Origin: Asanoa hainanensis | Lineage (GTDB): Bacteria > Actinomycetota > Actinomycetes > Mycobacteriales > Micromonosporaceae | Length of the DNA stretch: 64,000 nt | Assembly: GCF_900188485.1 (NCBI RefSeq) | Contig: NZ_FZPH01000006.1 | Span: 340,618 to 404,617 of the forward strand | Direction of reading: 5' to 3' | Shown: in pieces, positions 57,673-64,000 of the stretch | Layout: the number at the start of each line of letters is the position of its first letter | How positions within the stretch are numbered: position 1 is the first letter of the stretch | Notes under the pieces: model-generated | What the model was told of the DNA's origin: nothing | The model's input: the letters and a program-made list of their open reading frames with translations, nothing else | Databases searched by the model: none | Position numbers and translations under genes: made by a program

Positions 57673-58875
57673 GTGTCGCAGATTGATCGCCGGCAGGCGT
57701 TGCGGTTGTTCGCGGGTTTGGGCGCCGCGGGCTTCCTCGCCGCATGCGGCAGTGACGACACCGCAGACGCGGGGGACGGCAACCGGCTGGTCAGCGACGA
57801 GCCGATCAAAATCGGCCTGATCGTGCCGCAGTCGGCCGGCGACAAGGCCGTCGGTGACGAGCTCACCCGAGGCTTCAACCTCTACCTGGAGATGAACGAC
57901 CAACGGCTGGGCGGCCACCAGGTGCAACTGGTCGTGGCCGACGAAGGTGAGACGGTCGAGTCCGGCAAGGCCGCCCTCGACGGGCTGCTCAAGCAGGGCG
58001 TGCTGGCGTTGACCGGCGTCGTCAACTCGACCGTGATGCTCGGCATCCGCGACACCGTCGAGCAGGCCCGGATCCCGCTGATCGGCTCCGCCGCCTCGCC
58101 GTCCGCCCTGCAGAGCGTGGTCTACATCTGGCGCACGTCCTATGTGAACAACGAGGCCGGCCAGGCGCTCGGCCGCTACGTCGCCGGGAAGGTCGACGGC
58201 AAGGTCGGCATCATCGCGCCGAACTACGAGGCCGGCCGCGACGCGGTCGAAGGCTTCCGCACCGAGTTCGGCGTCAACGACCCGCGGCTTGGCGCCGGTC
58301 CGGTGTGGACGGAGTACGCCACCGAGCCCACCAAGACGTTCTTCAAGAACGAGATCGACAAGGTACGCCAGGGCGACCCGGACGCCATCTACTGCTTCTA
58401 CAGTGGACAGGCGGCCGTCGAGTTCCTGCGCCAGCTGCACAAGGACGGCTACCGCGGCCAGGTCTACGCGCCCGGTTTCCTCACCGAGGGCGAGGTCCTC
58501 GGCGACCTGAAGAGCAACGAGGCGAACGACGTCTTCACCGCGCTCAACTACTCGCCCGACCTCAACAACGCCGCCAACCGCGAGTTCGCGACCCAGTTCC
58601 GCAACAAGTACGGCGCGACGCCGACCACCTACGCGGTCGCCTCGTACGACGCCGCCCAGGTGATCGACAAGGCGGTGCGGCTAGCCGGCGCGAACCCGTC
58701 ACCGCAGGCGGTCAACCTCGCGCTGGGCAAAATCGGCCTGATCGACAGCCCGCGCGGCGAGTGGCAGTTCAACCAGACCCGCACACCGCAGCAGAAGTGG
58801 TACCTGCGTCAGGTGCGCCGGGACGGGCCCGTGCTGTCGAACGTGGTGATCAGCGAGCTGGCGACGCTGGGCTGA
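57673..58875 (+). CDS. Branched-chain amino acid ABC transporter substrate-binding lipoprotein
   Basis: A 400-residue periplasmic-binding-fold type I protein (LivJ/Leu-binding-like). The N-terminus has the twin-Arg DRRQALRLF and the lipobox LAAC with Cys25, so it may use Tat export before lipidation. KIGLIVPQSAGDKAVGDELTRG-like start (KIGLIVPQSAG), LIGSAASPSALQSV, and VASYDAAQVIDKAVRLAGA are family blocks. No permease or ATPase is adjacent, so it must join a remote transporter or work as a sensor. Ligands could be amino acids, urea or short amides. Confidence 0.9.
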   Translation: MSQIDRRQALRLFAGLGAAGFLAACGSDDTADAGDGNRLVSDEPIKIGLIVPQSAGDKAVGDELTRGFNLYLEMNDQRLGGHQVQLVVADEGETVESGKAALDGLLKQGVLALTGVVNSTVMLGIRDTVEQARIPLIGSAASPSALQSVVYIWRTSYVNNEAGQALGRYVAGKVDGKVGIIAPNYEAGRDAVEGFRTEFGVNDPRLGAGPVWTEYATEPTKTFFKNEIDKVRQGDPDAIYCFYSGQAAVEFLRQLHKDGYRGQVYAPGFLTEGEVLGDLKSNEANDVFTALNYSPDLNNAANREFATQFRNKYGATPTTYAVASYDAAQVIDKAVRLAGANPSPQAVNLALGKIGLIDSPRGEWQFNQTRTPQQKWYLRQVRRDGPVLSNVVISELATLG

Positions 58876-58905
58876 CGGCTTACTGGGCCGCGGCCGCGGC
58901 CCGGC

Positions 58906-59715
58906 TTACGGGCGTAGTTCCGCGACGCAGCACTTCACGCTGCCGCCGCCCTTCTTCAGCTCGCTCAGCTCCACCGGCACCGGTAGGTAGCCCGCGCTCG
59001 CCAGCTTGGCCGCCAGGCCGGTGGCCTCGGCGTTGAGCACGACGTTGCGGCCATCGCTGACCAGGTTGAGGCCGAAGGCCAGGGCGTCGGCCTCGTCGGC
59101 GACCAGGGCGTCGGGGAAGAGCTGGGCCAGCACGCGCTGCGAGCCGGCGGAGAAGGCGCCCGGGTAGTAGGTGATCGTCTTGTCGTCGAGCGCGGCCAGC
59201 GCGACGTCGAGGTGGTAGAAGCGCGGGTCGACGAGCTGCAGTGAGATAACCGGACGGCCCAGCGCCTCCTGGGCGTGGCTGTGCGCCACGGCCTCGGTGC
59301 GGAAGCCGTGACCGGCGAGGATCATCCCTCCGTACGCCTCGGGCAGGTAGGCGAAGTCGCCCTCGCCCTCGTTGATCTCGGTCGGCTCGACGTACGCCCA
59401 GCCCTGCTCGGCGTAGAAGGCGCGGTGGGCGTCGGCCTCCAGCGCGCGCTGCGGGTAGCGGAACCGGGCGCCGAAGGCCGTGCGGTCGACGGTGAACGCG
59501 CCGTTGGCCGCGTAGACCATGTCCGGGAGCCCGTCCTCGGCCGGGAGCACGTGCACCGTGTGGCCGAGCCCGGTGAGCGTCTCCCGGAGCAGCTGCCACT
59601 GTTTGAGGGCGAGCTCGGCGTCGACCGGCGCGCTGGTGTCCATCCAGGGGTTGATCGCGTACGCCACCGTGAACCGCTCTGGCGGGCACATGAGATATGT
59701 CCGCTTACGCGACAT
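58906..59715 (-). CDS. ddaH: Dimethylargininase-like amidinohydrolase
   Basis: A 269-residue guanidino-modifying enzyme that hydrolyses methylated arginine to citrulline, or a close relative acting on arginine derivatives. Catalytic residues expected are Asp66 in LPDMVY, His168 in FYHLDVAL and a Cys near the C-terminus in SVKCCVAEL (Cys262/263; two adjacent Cys make the exact nucleophile uncertain). ATG at 59715 with AAGGACGAGCGG before it fixes the start. It is divergent from an Lrp/AsnC regulator, a common pairing for amino-acid catabolic genes. Confidence 0.86.
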   Translation of the reverse strand: MSRKRTYLMCPPERFTVAYAINPWMDTSAPVDAELALKQWQLLRETLTGLGHTVHVLPAEDGLPDMVYAANGAFTVDRTAFGARFRYPQRALEADAHRAFYAEQGWAYVEPTEINEGEGDFAYLPEAYGGMILAGHGFRTEAVAHSHAQEALGRPVISLQLVDPRFYHLDVALAALDDKTITYYPGAFSAGSQRVLAQLFPDALVADEADALAFGLNLVSDGRNVVLNAEATGLAAKLASAGYLPVPVELSELKKGGGSVKCCVAELRP

Positions 59716-59730
59716 CCGCTCGTCCTTCAC

Positions 59731-59743
59731 GATCACCATGATC
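59731..59743. promoter_or_regulatory. Small inverted repeat between ddaH and the Lrp gene
   Basis: GATCA-CCA-TGATC, 16 bp from the ddaH start within the 82-bp divergent gap. It is a candidate Lrp half-site pair, but it is short. Confidence 0.3.
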
Positions 59744-59797
59744 AGGTACTCTTCGTGGTCAAGACAGCCGAATCTCTTGCTTGCGAGAGGCGAAACG

Positions 59798-60256
59798 TTG
59801 CAGATCGACGACGTAGACCAGCGAATCATTGCGTCGCTCGTCGCTGACGCACGAGCCTCGTACTCGGAGATCGGTGAGCGGGTTTCGCTCTCCGCCCCCG
59901 CCGTAAAGAGGCGCGTCGATCGCCTGCGCGCCGCCGGGGTCATCCGGGGCTTCACCGCGGTGGTCGACCCGGCCGCGGTCGGCTGGACCACCGAGGCCTT
60001 CGTGGAGCTCTACTGCACCGGGCGCACCACTCCCGCCCAGCTCACGGTGGCCACCCGGCGCCACCCGGAGGTGGTGGGCGCCTACACGGTGTCGGGCGAG
60101 GCGGACGCGCTGGTGCACCTGCGGGCCGCCGACATCGCCCACCTGGAGCAGGCGCTGGAGCGGCTGCGGGCCGAACCCTTCGTGACCTCGACCCGCAGCA
60201 TGATCGTCCTGAGCCGACTGGTCGACTCGCCCAACATCGTGCCGGCGCCGAACTGA
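59798..60256 (+). CDS. Lrp/AsnC family transcriptional regulator
   Basis: A 152-residue regulator with a helix-turn-helix at about 1-55 (DDVDQRIIASLVADARASYSE, shown by QRIIASLVADAR and LSAPAVKRRVDRLRAAG) and an RAM/ligand-binding domain (about 65-140). A TTG start at 59798 is supported by GAGAGG 7 nt upstream and gives the standard MQIDDVDQ N-terminus. It probably senses arginine or a product and controls the divergent ddaH gene and itself. Confidence 0.9.
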   Translation: MQIDDVDQRIIASLVADARASYSEIGERVSLSAPAVKRRVDRLRAAGVIRGFTAVVDPAAVGWTTEAFVELYCTGRTTPAQLTVATRRHPEVVGAYTVSGEADALVHLRAADIAHLEQALERLRAEPFVTSTRSMIVLSRLVDSPNIVPAPN

Positions 60257-60299
60257 ACTGTTGGGGAACGATGCCGGCGGTGGCGGCGTCCAACCCGGC

Positions 60300-62213
60300 A
60301 TGACTCTCGCCCGCCGCGCCGCGTACACCGTTGTCGCCGTGTTGCTCGTGTCTGGGTGCACCTCGCCGTCGGACCCGCCTGCGGCTCCGTCTGCTGCTCC
60401 GCCTGCGGCTCCTCCCGCCCCGGCCTTCCGCCTCGTGGCGTTCGAGTCGTGCGACGACGTGCTGGCCGGGCTCAAGCGGGCCGCGAAGGACGTCGTGACG
60501 CCGTGGGGGTTCGAGGACGGCTTCCGCCGCGGCATCGCCGCTCGCACCGGTGTCGAGGACCTCGCGGGCGGCGCGGTCGGTGCGGCCGCTGACGCCGTCG
60601 CCAAGCAGGCGCCCGGGTCCGAGCAGTCCGGATACTCGGGCACCAACACCCACGAGGCCGGGGTCGACGAGCCGGACCTGGTCAAGACCGACGGCCGCCG
60701 GATCGTGACGGTCTCGGGCAACACGCTGCGGGTGATCGACCCGACGACCCGCCGGTTGACGGGCAGCGTCTCCCTGGCCGACGACGCGGGCTCGTTCGGC
60801 GAGCCGAACCTGCTGCTGTCGGGCGACCGGGCGATGGTGCTGATGCCGGCGGTCGCGCCGTTCTCGGCCGGTGTGATCAAGAGTTTCGCGCCCTGGACGG
60901 ACACTCTCGTCCGGCTCGTGACCGTCGACCTCGCCGGCACGCGGCCCGCGGTGGTCGGCTCGTACACGATCGACGGCTCTTTGGTCGACGCCCGCCAGGT
61001 GGGCGACACGGCGCGGCTCGTGGTGCGCAGCCGGCCCCGTCTCGACTTTCCTTACCGCGAGAACGCGACCGACACGCAACGGCTGCGGGCGAACCGGGCT
61101 CTCATCGACCGGTCCACGATCGCCGACTGGTTGCCTCGGTGGACGGCGTCGAACGGCGGCTCCGACAACAGTGGCCGGATCGACTGTGGCGCGCTGCGCA
61201 AACCGGACGCGTTCTCGGGCACGTCGCTGATGACGGTGCTGACCTTCGACATCGGCGGCCGTTATGGCACCGGCGACCCGACCACGATCGTCGCCGACGG
61301 CGATTTCGTCTACAGCAACGGCACGAGCCTGTACGTGGCCAACGACCAGCGGTGGCGCCTCATGCGGGCGGACCTCGGGCGCCCGGCCGCCTCGCCGGCC
61401 GACCTCGCCACGGTGATCTACCGCTTCGACATCACCGGCTCCGGAGCACCTCGGTTCGTGGCTTCGGGTTCGGTGCCCGGCAACCTGATCAACCAGTACG
61501 CGATGTCTGAGCACGAGGGTCATCTGCGCGTCGCGGCGACGCTGTCGCAGGACTCGTCGTCCGTGTATGTGCTGCGTTCCGCCGACATGGTCCGCACCGG
61601 GGTGGTCAACGGCCTGGGCAAGGGTGAGCGGATCTACGCGGTGCGGTTCGTGGGGCCAGTCGGTTACGTCGTGACGTTCCGGCAGACGGATCCGCTCTAC
61701 ACGCTGGACCTCGCTGATCCTGCCGCACCCGTGGTGCGGGGTGAGCTGAAGATCAACGGGTACTCGTCGTACCTGCACCCGCTCGACGCGGGTCGCCTGG
61801 TCGGCGTGGGGCAGGACGCTGATTCGCAGGGCCGGGTGAGCGGGGCGCAGATCTCGGTGTTCGACGTGAGCGACCTACGGGAACCGCGCCGGGTCGCCCA
61901 GCACCGGGTGAAGGACGGCTGGTCCGAGGCCGAGAGCGATCCGCACGCCTTCCTGTACTGGCCTGACTCGAAGCTCCTCGTGGTGCCGATGAGCGCACCG
62001 GCGCACCTTGGGGTGCTGGCGTTGCGGGTTTCGGAGTCGGGGCTGGAAGAGGTCGGCACGGTGCGCCACCCTCGGAACGAGACCCAGGGCTACGAGCCGA
62101 TGATCCGGCGGTCGCTGATCGTCGACGGGACACTGTGGACCATCTCCGACACCGGCGTGCGTGCGACCGACTCGGGATCGATGCGCGACCAGGCCTGGAT
62201 CCCGTACACGTAG
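60300..62213 (+). CDS. Beta-propeller domain secreted lipoprotein
   Basis: A 637-residue exported protein with a lipobox Cys20 (LVSGC), a Pro/Ala linker and a large domain matching the secreted beta-propeller family (Beta_propel): TNTHEAGVDEPDLVKTDGR near 117 is its hallmark, with blade-like repeats up to the end. Three Cys outside the lipobox include a pair (about 42 and 287). Propellers bind ligands or proteins; enzymatic activity is not evident. The first codons use more G/T-ending codons than its neighbours. ATG at 60300 is chosen so that the signal peptide is complete. Confidence 0.85.
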   Translation: MTLARRAAYTVVAVLLVSGCTSPSDPPAAPSAAPPAAPPAPAFRLVAFESCDDVLAGLKRAAKDVVTPWGFEDGFRRGIAARTGVEDLAGGAVGAAADAVAKQAPGSEQSGYSGTNTHEAGVDEPDLVKTDGRRIVTVSGNTLRVIDPTTRRLTGSVSLADDAGSFGEPNLLLSGDRAMVLMPAVAPFSAGVIKSFAPWTDTLVRLVTVDLAGTRPAVVGSYTIDGSLVDARQVGDTARLVVRSRPRLDFPYRENATDTQRLRANRALIDRSTIADWLPRWTASNGGSDNSGRIDCGALRKPDAFSGTSLMTVLTFDIGGRYGTGDPTTIVADGDFVYSNGTSLYVANDQRWRLMRADLGRPAASPADLATVIYRFDITGSGAPRFVASGSVPGNLINQYAMSEHEGHLRVAATLSQDSSSVYVLRSADMVRTGVVNGLGKGERIYAVRFVGPVGYVVTFRQTDPLYTLDLADPAAPVVRGELKINGYSSYLHPLDAGRLVGVGQDADSQGRVSGAQISVFDVSDLREPRRVAQHRVKDGWSEAESDPHAFLYWPDSKLLVVPMSAPAHLGVLALRVSESGLEEVGTVRHPRNETQGYEPMIRRSLIVDGTLWTISDTGVRATDSGSMRDQAWIPYT

Positions 62214-62228
62214 CCCCTTTTCGGTGGT

Positions 62229-63320
62229 CTAGAGGTACATGCCCGTCTTCGGTTCCTGGGAGCCGCGGTTGGCGGGCTTGTCGCCTTCGCCGAAGAAGCG
62301 CTTGCCGCCGAACTCGCCGTGCAGCCGGTCGTCGAGCTCGTCGGCGAGGCCGGTCATCACCTGGACGGCGAGCATCAGGTGAGTCGCCTGGAAGTTGCGG
62401 CCGAACACCGGGATCGAGGCCCAGACGGTGTCGTTGGTGCAGTAGAGGCGGCCGATCGGCATGCGGTTGGTCAGCTCGGAGAGCTTCACGTAAAGCTGCT
62501 CGGTCGGCTCGACGTCGGTCAGCACCGGCGAGAAGACGTCGACGAGGGGCGGGTTGTCGCGGACGCGTACGAACACCATCGCGGAACCGGCCCGAATGCC
62601 GATGTCACCGTCGGAGTCGACCTTCAGCGCCTCGGCGTCGGACTTCATGAGCGCGGCCACCACGGTGCGCACCCGCTCCTCGAGCGCGATGGTGTCGTCC
62701 TCGGCGGCCTCGTCACCGCGGGCGGCCACCTCCTGGCCGGCCTTTATCGCACTGTCGAGGTCGAGGCTGCCGGCAAGCTCGGGCCGCGCGGTGGCCAGGG
62801 GCTCGACGGGGATGGGCTCGTCCTCGGAGTCGTGCACGAGGTAGACGAGGAAGGCCGGGTGCGGAGCGCCGTAGACGTCGCGCAGCGTGCGCGAGACGGT
62901 AGTGGCGATCCTGGACGCGTCCTTGGTCGGCGCGTGCAGCCCGAACTGCTCGCCCGAGTCGGGAAGGACGCCGGGCGGCGACCACCCGAGCGCGACGAGG
63001 TCAGCCACCGCACCACGATCGAGCCGGTAACCCTCCGGCAGCCCGGCGTTGCCAACCGCGAGCGCGCGTACCATCCCGTCGCCGATGACCTGGATCTCGA
63101 CGGAGTAGACGGCCGCCCCGGTGCCCGACGCGGTCGGATCGAGGGTCAACTCGACCCGCGCGCCAACCGGCAACTCGGGAAGCACCTTCGACAACGCACG
63201 CGCGAAGTCACGCCAAGCCTCGATGACCTTGCCCCGCAGGTCGGCGGTACTCGCCTCGTCCAACAGGATGGCATCGGTAAACCCGTCGTCCCCCGTGCTC
63301 GCTAGCTGCGCTGACGTCAT
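62229..63320 (-). CDS. CesT/YbjN-fold peptide-binding-like protein
   Basis: A 363-residue soluble acidic protein. The C-terminal half (about 205-345) resembles the YbjN/type III-chaperone (CesT) fold often seen in actinobacteria (VFVRVRDNPPLVDVFSPVL, in two parts VFVRVRDNPP and VDVFSPVL; LSELTNRMPIGRLYCTNDTV). The N-terminal half has a second alpha/beta domain with AFLVYLVHDSEDEPIP. The client is unknown. GGAGG is 5 nt before the ATG, and TAGGGT at 63349-63344 is a possible -10. It is convergent with the beta-propeller gene, 15 bp apart. Confidence 0.72.
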   Translation of the reverse strand: MTSAQLASTGDDGFTDAILLDEASTADLRGKVIEAWRDFARALSKVLPELPVGARVELTLDPTASGTGAAVYSVEIQVIGDGMVRALAVGNAGLPEGYRLDRGAVADLVALGWSPPGVLPDSGEQFGLHAPTKDASRIATTVSRTLRDVYGAPHPAFLVYLVHDSEDEPIPVEPLATARPELAGSLDLDSAIKAGQEVAARGDEAAEDDTIALEERVRTVVAALMKSDAEALKVDSDGDIGIRAGSAMVFVRVRDNPPLVDVFSPVLTDVEPTEQLYVKLSELTNRMPIGRLYCTNDTVWASIPVFGRNFQATHLMLAVQVMTGLADELDDRLHGEFGGKRFFGEGDKPANRGSQEPKTGMYL

Positions 63321-63472
63321 GATCGCCTCCGTCCGTCAGGCACACCCTACCCAGGCCACCGGTCCCCACGGATAGGCCGGTGTGAGTCGGATAACCGCAT
63401 TACACCGCGCTTACACCCGGTCCGCTCGCGTACCCCCGTTCGAGCTTCCAACCTGCGCACCCGATCGACCAG

Positions 63473-63488
63473 GGATGTTTCGACATCC
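63473..63488 (-). terminator. Small UUCG-loop hairpin after the DUF6457 gene
   Basis: GGATGT-TTCG-ACATCC is a perfect 6-bp stem with the very stable TTCG loop on the plus-strand reading. It is 69 bp past the DUF6457 stop. No T-tract follows. The rest of 63321-63556 shows no gene. Confidence 0.3.
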
Positions 63489-63556
63489 GAACCAACGCGA
63501 GGATTGCGGGGGTTACCTGCGAGCCCGAGCCAGATGCCCCTCGGCGTCCCGCTGCG

Positions 63557-63787
63557 TCATCGGTCGGCCCGAGCTCCCACCAACGCGGTCAACCTTGCCG
63601 CGGCCTCGCGCGGATCAGCACCGCGCCCGACGGCAAGCCCCAACAGGTAAGCGGTAACCGGCGCAGCCGGCCGCACCGCGTTGTGCGCGACATCCCGAGC
63701 CAGATCGAGCACGAGCGAAACCGGAGCATCAGCGGGCGCGATACCCAACTCCGCACAGGCGGCCCGCACCCATTCGTCGAGCTTCAT
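63557..63787 (-). CDS. DUF6457 domain small protein
   Basis: A 76-residue helical protein, MKLDEWVRAACAELG at the start and PVTAYLLGLAVGRG in the centre, matching DUF6457, a small domain that accompanies MobA-like nucleotidyltransferases in actinobacteria, sometimes fused to them. The ATG at 63787 overlaps the stop of the upstream MobA-like gene (ATGA); a start at 63811 adds eight residues. The function is probably to support the nucleotidyltransferase. Confidence 0.78.
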   Translation of the reverse strand: MKLDEWVRAACAELGIAPADAPVSLVLDLARDVAHNAVRPAAPVTAYLLGLAVGRGADPREAAARLTALVGARADR

Positions 63788-64000
63788 CCCGCTGTTCTCG
63801 CTGTCAGCCATTCCCGCACCCTACGGAGGTCGTCGTCGGTGTCACAGTCGAACCACGGCGGCGGCCCGTCGCCGACCCACGCCACCTCCACAACGTGCAG
63901 CGGCTCGATAAGTGCACGCATCGAGGCACCGCGCACGCCTCCGCGGCGGGTCACCAAGCCGGCGCCGACGCCAGGGCCAGAGTCGGCGTCCGGGCCGGGG
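63784..64000 (-). CDS. MobA-like molybdenum cofactor nucleotidyltransferase (C-terminal part only)
   Basis: Only the last 72 residues are in the window. They include GASMRALIEPLHVVEV, VGDGPPPWFDCDTDDDL and REW, the C-terminal pattern of MobA-type nucleotidyltransferases that attach a nucleotide to molybdopterin. The gene continues past the window edge. Its TGA overlaps the DUF6457 start. Confidence 0.78.
   Translation of the reverse strand, partial: PGPDADSGPGVGAGLVTRRGGVRGASMRALIEPLHVVEVAWVGDGPPPWFDCDTDDDLRRVREWLTARTAG

Noticed and set aside
1-64000. tRNA/rRNA genes, insertion sequences, phage genes or CRISPR arrays
   Set aside because: No cloverleaf, transposase motif, integrase, phage protein or regular repeat-spacer pattern was seen by eye; a dedicated search tool was not available.

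Overview
The window is strongly GC-rich, densely coding DNA that looks like a chromosome segment of a filamentous actinobacterium, most likely Micromonosporaceae. The pointers are a proteasome activator (Bpa) ending in GQYL, an F420-type luciferase-like oxidoreductase, an ECF sigma factor paired with a YCII protein, DUF5926 and DUF6457 proteins, and frequent GTG starts. No rRNA, tRNA, insertion sequence, prophage or CRISPR array was seen. Thirteen genes have a TAnnnT -10 element ending only 6-7 nt before the start codon, which suggests that leaderless transcription is common here.

Layout. 1-7.1 kb: mostly minus-strand genes (rhomboid protease, cyclophilin, CorA channel, PLP aminotransferase, a degenerate phosphotransferase, a CBS-pair protein, an F420-type oxidoreductase). 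7.1-8.3 kb: a YczE-like membrane protein and a divergent MarR regulator around a perfect 24-bp inverted repeat. 8.3-15.2 kb: a NUDIX hydrolase, then an overlapping cluster (nucleotidyltransferase, glycerol-1-phosphate dehydrogenase-like enzyme, CDP-alcohol phosphotransferase), a family 4 glycosyltransferase, an Fpg/Nei glycosylase and an exopolysaccharide sugar transferase behind a structured leader. 15.2-27.4 kb: a LytS/LytTR two-component pair, three tandem paralogous secreted multidomain proteins, and an OmpR-type two-component pair joined to a DUF4173 membrane protein.

27-34.2 kb: two sodium/solute symporters, each preceded by a small membrane protein, flanking an ABC exporter and a flavin-reductase-like protein. 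34.2-38.9 kb: a UDP-glucuronate-decarboxylase-like SDR, two LCP cell-wall ligases (the second apparently starting at ATT), a rhodanese and a glycerophosphodiesterase. 38.9-49 kb: a GAF-PAS histidine kinase with an AT-rich palindrome inside it, an RsbW-like ATPase, DUF5926, arginine deiminase, a NERD-like protein, an ECF sigma/YCII module, an ACT protein, prephenate dehydratase and an AIM24 protein. 49-64 kb: housekeeping and stress genes (zincin, OsmC, F420-reductase-like, phytoene-desaturase-like, serS, two tandem HAD phosphatases, bpa), an orphan amino-acid binding lipoprotein, ddaH with a divergent Lrp regulator, a beta-propeller lipoprotein, a CesT/YbjN-fold protein and the tail of a MobA-like gene.

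The cell-surface theme is strong. The polyol-phosphate cluster, the glycosyl and sugar transferases, the UXS-like SDR and the LCP pair could all serve a wall-linked or lipid-linked glycopolymer. The best candidates for undescribed biology are the glycerol-1-phosphate/CDP-alcohol cluster, the triplicated secreted proteins between two signalling systems, the two-sided operator at 7.7 kb, and the intragenic palindrome at 39.16 kb.
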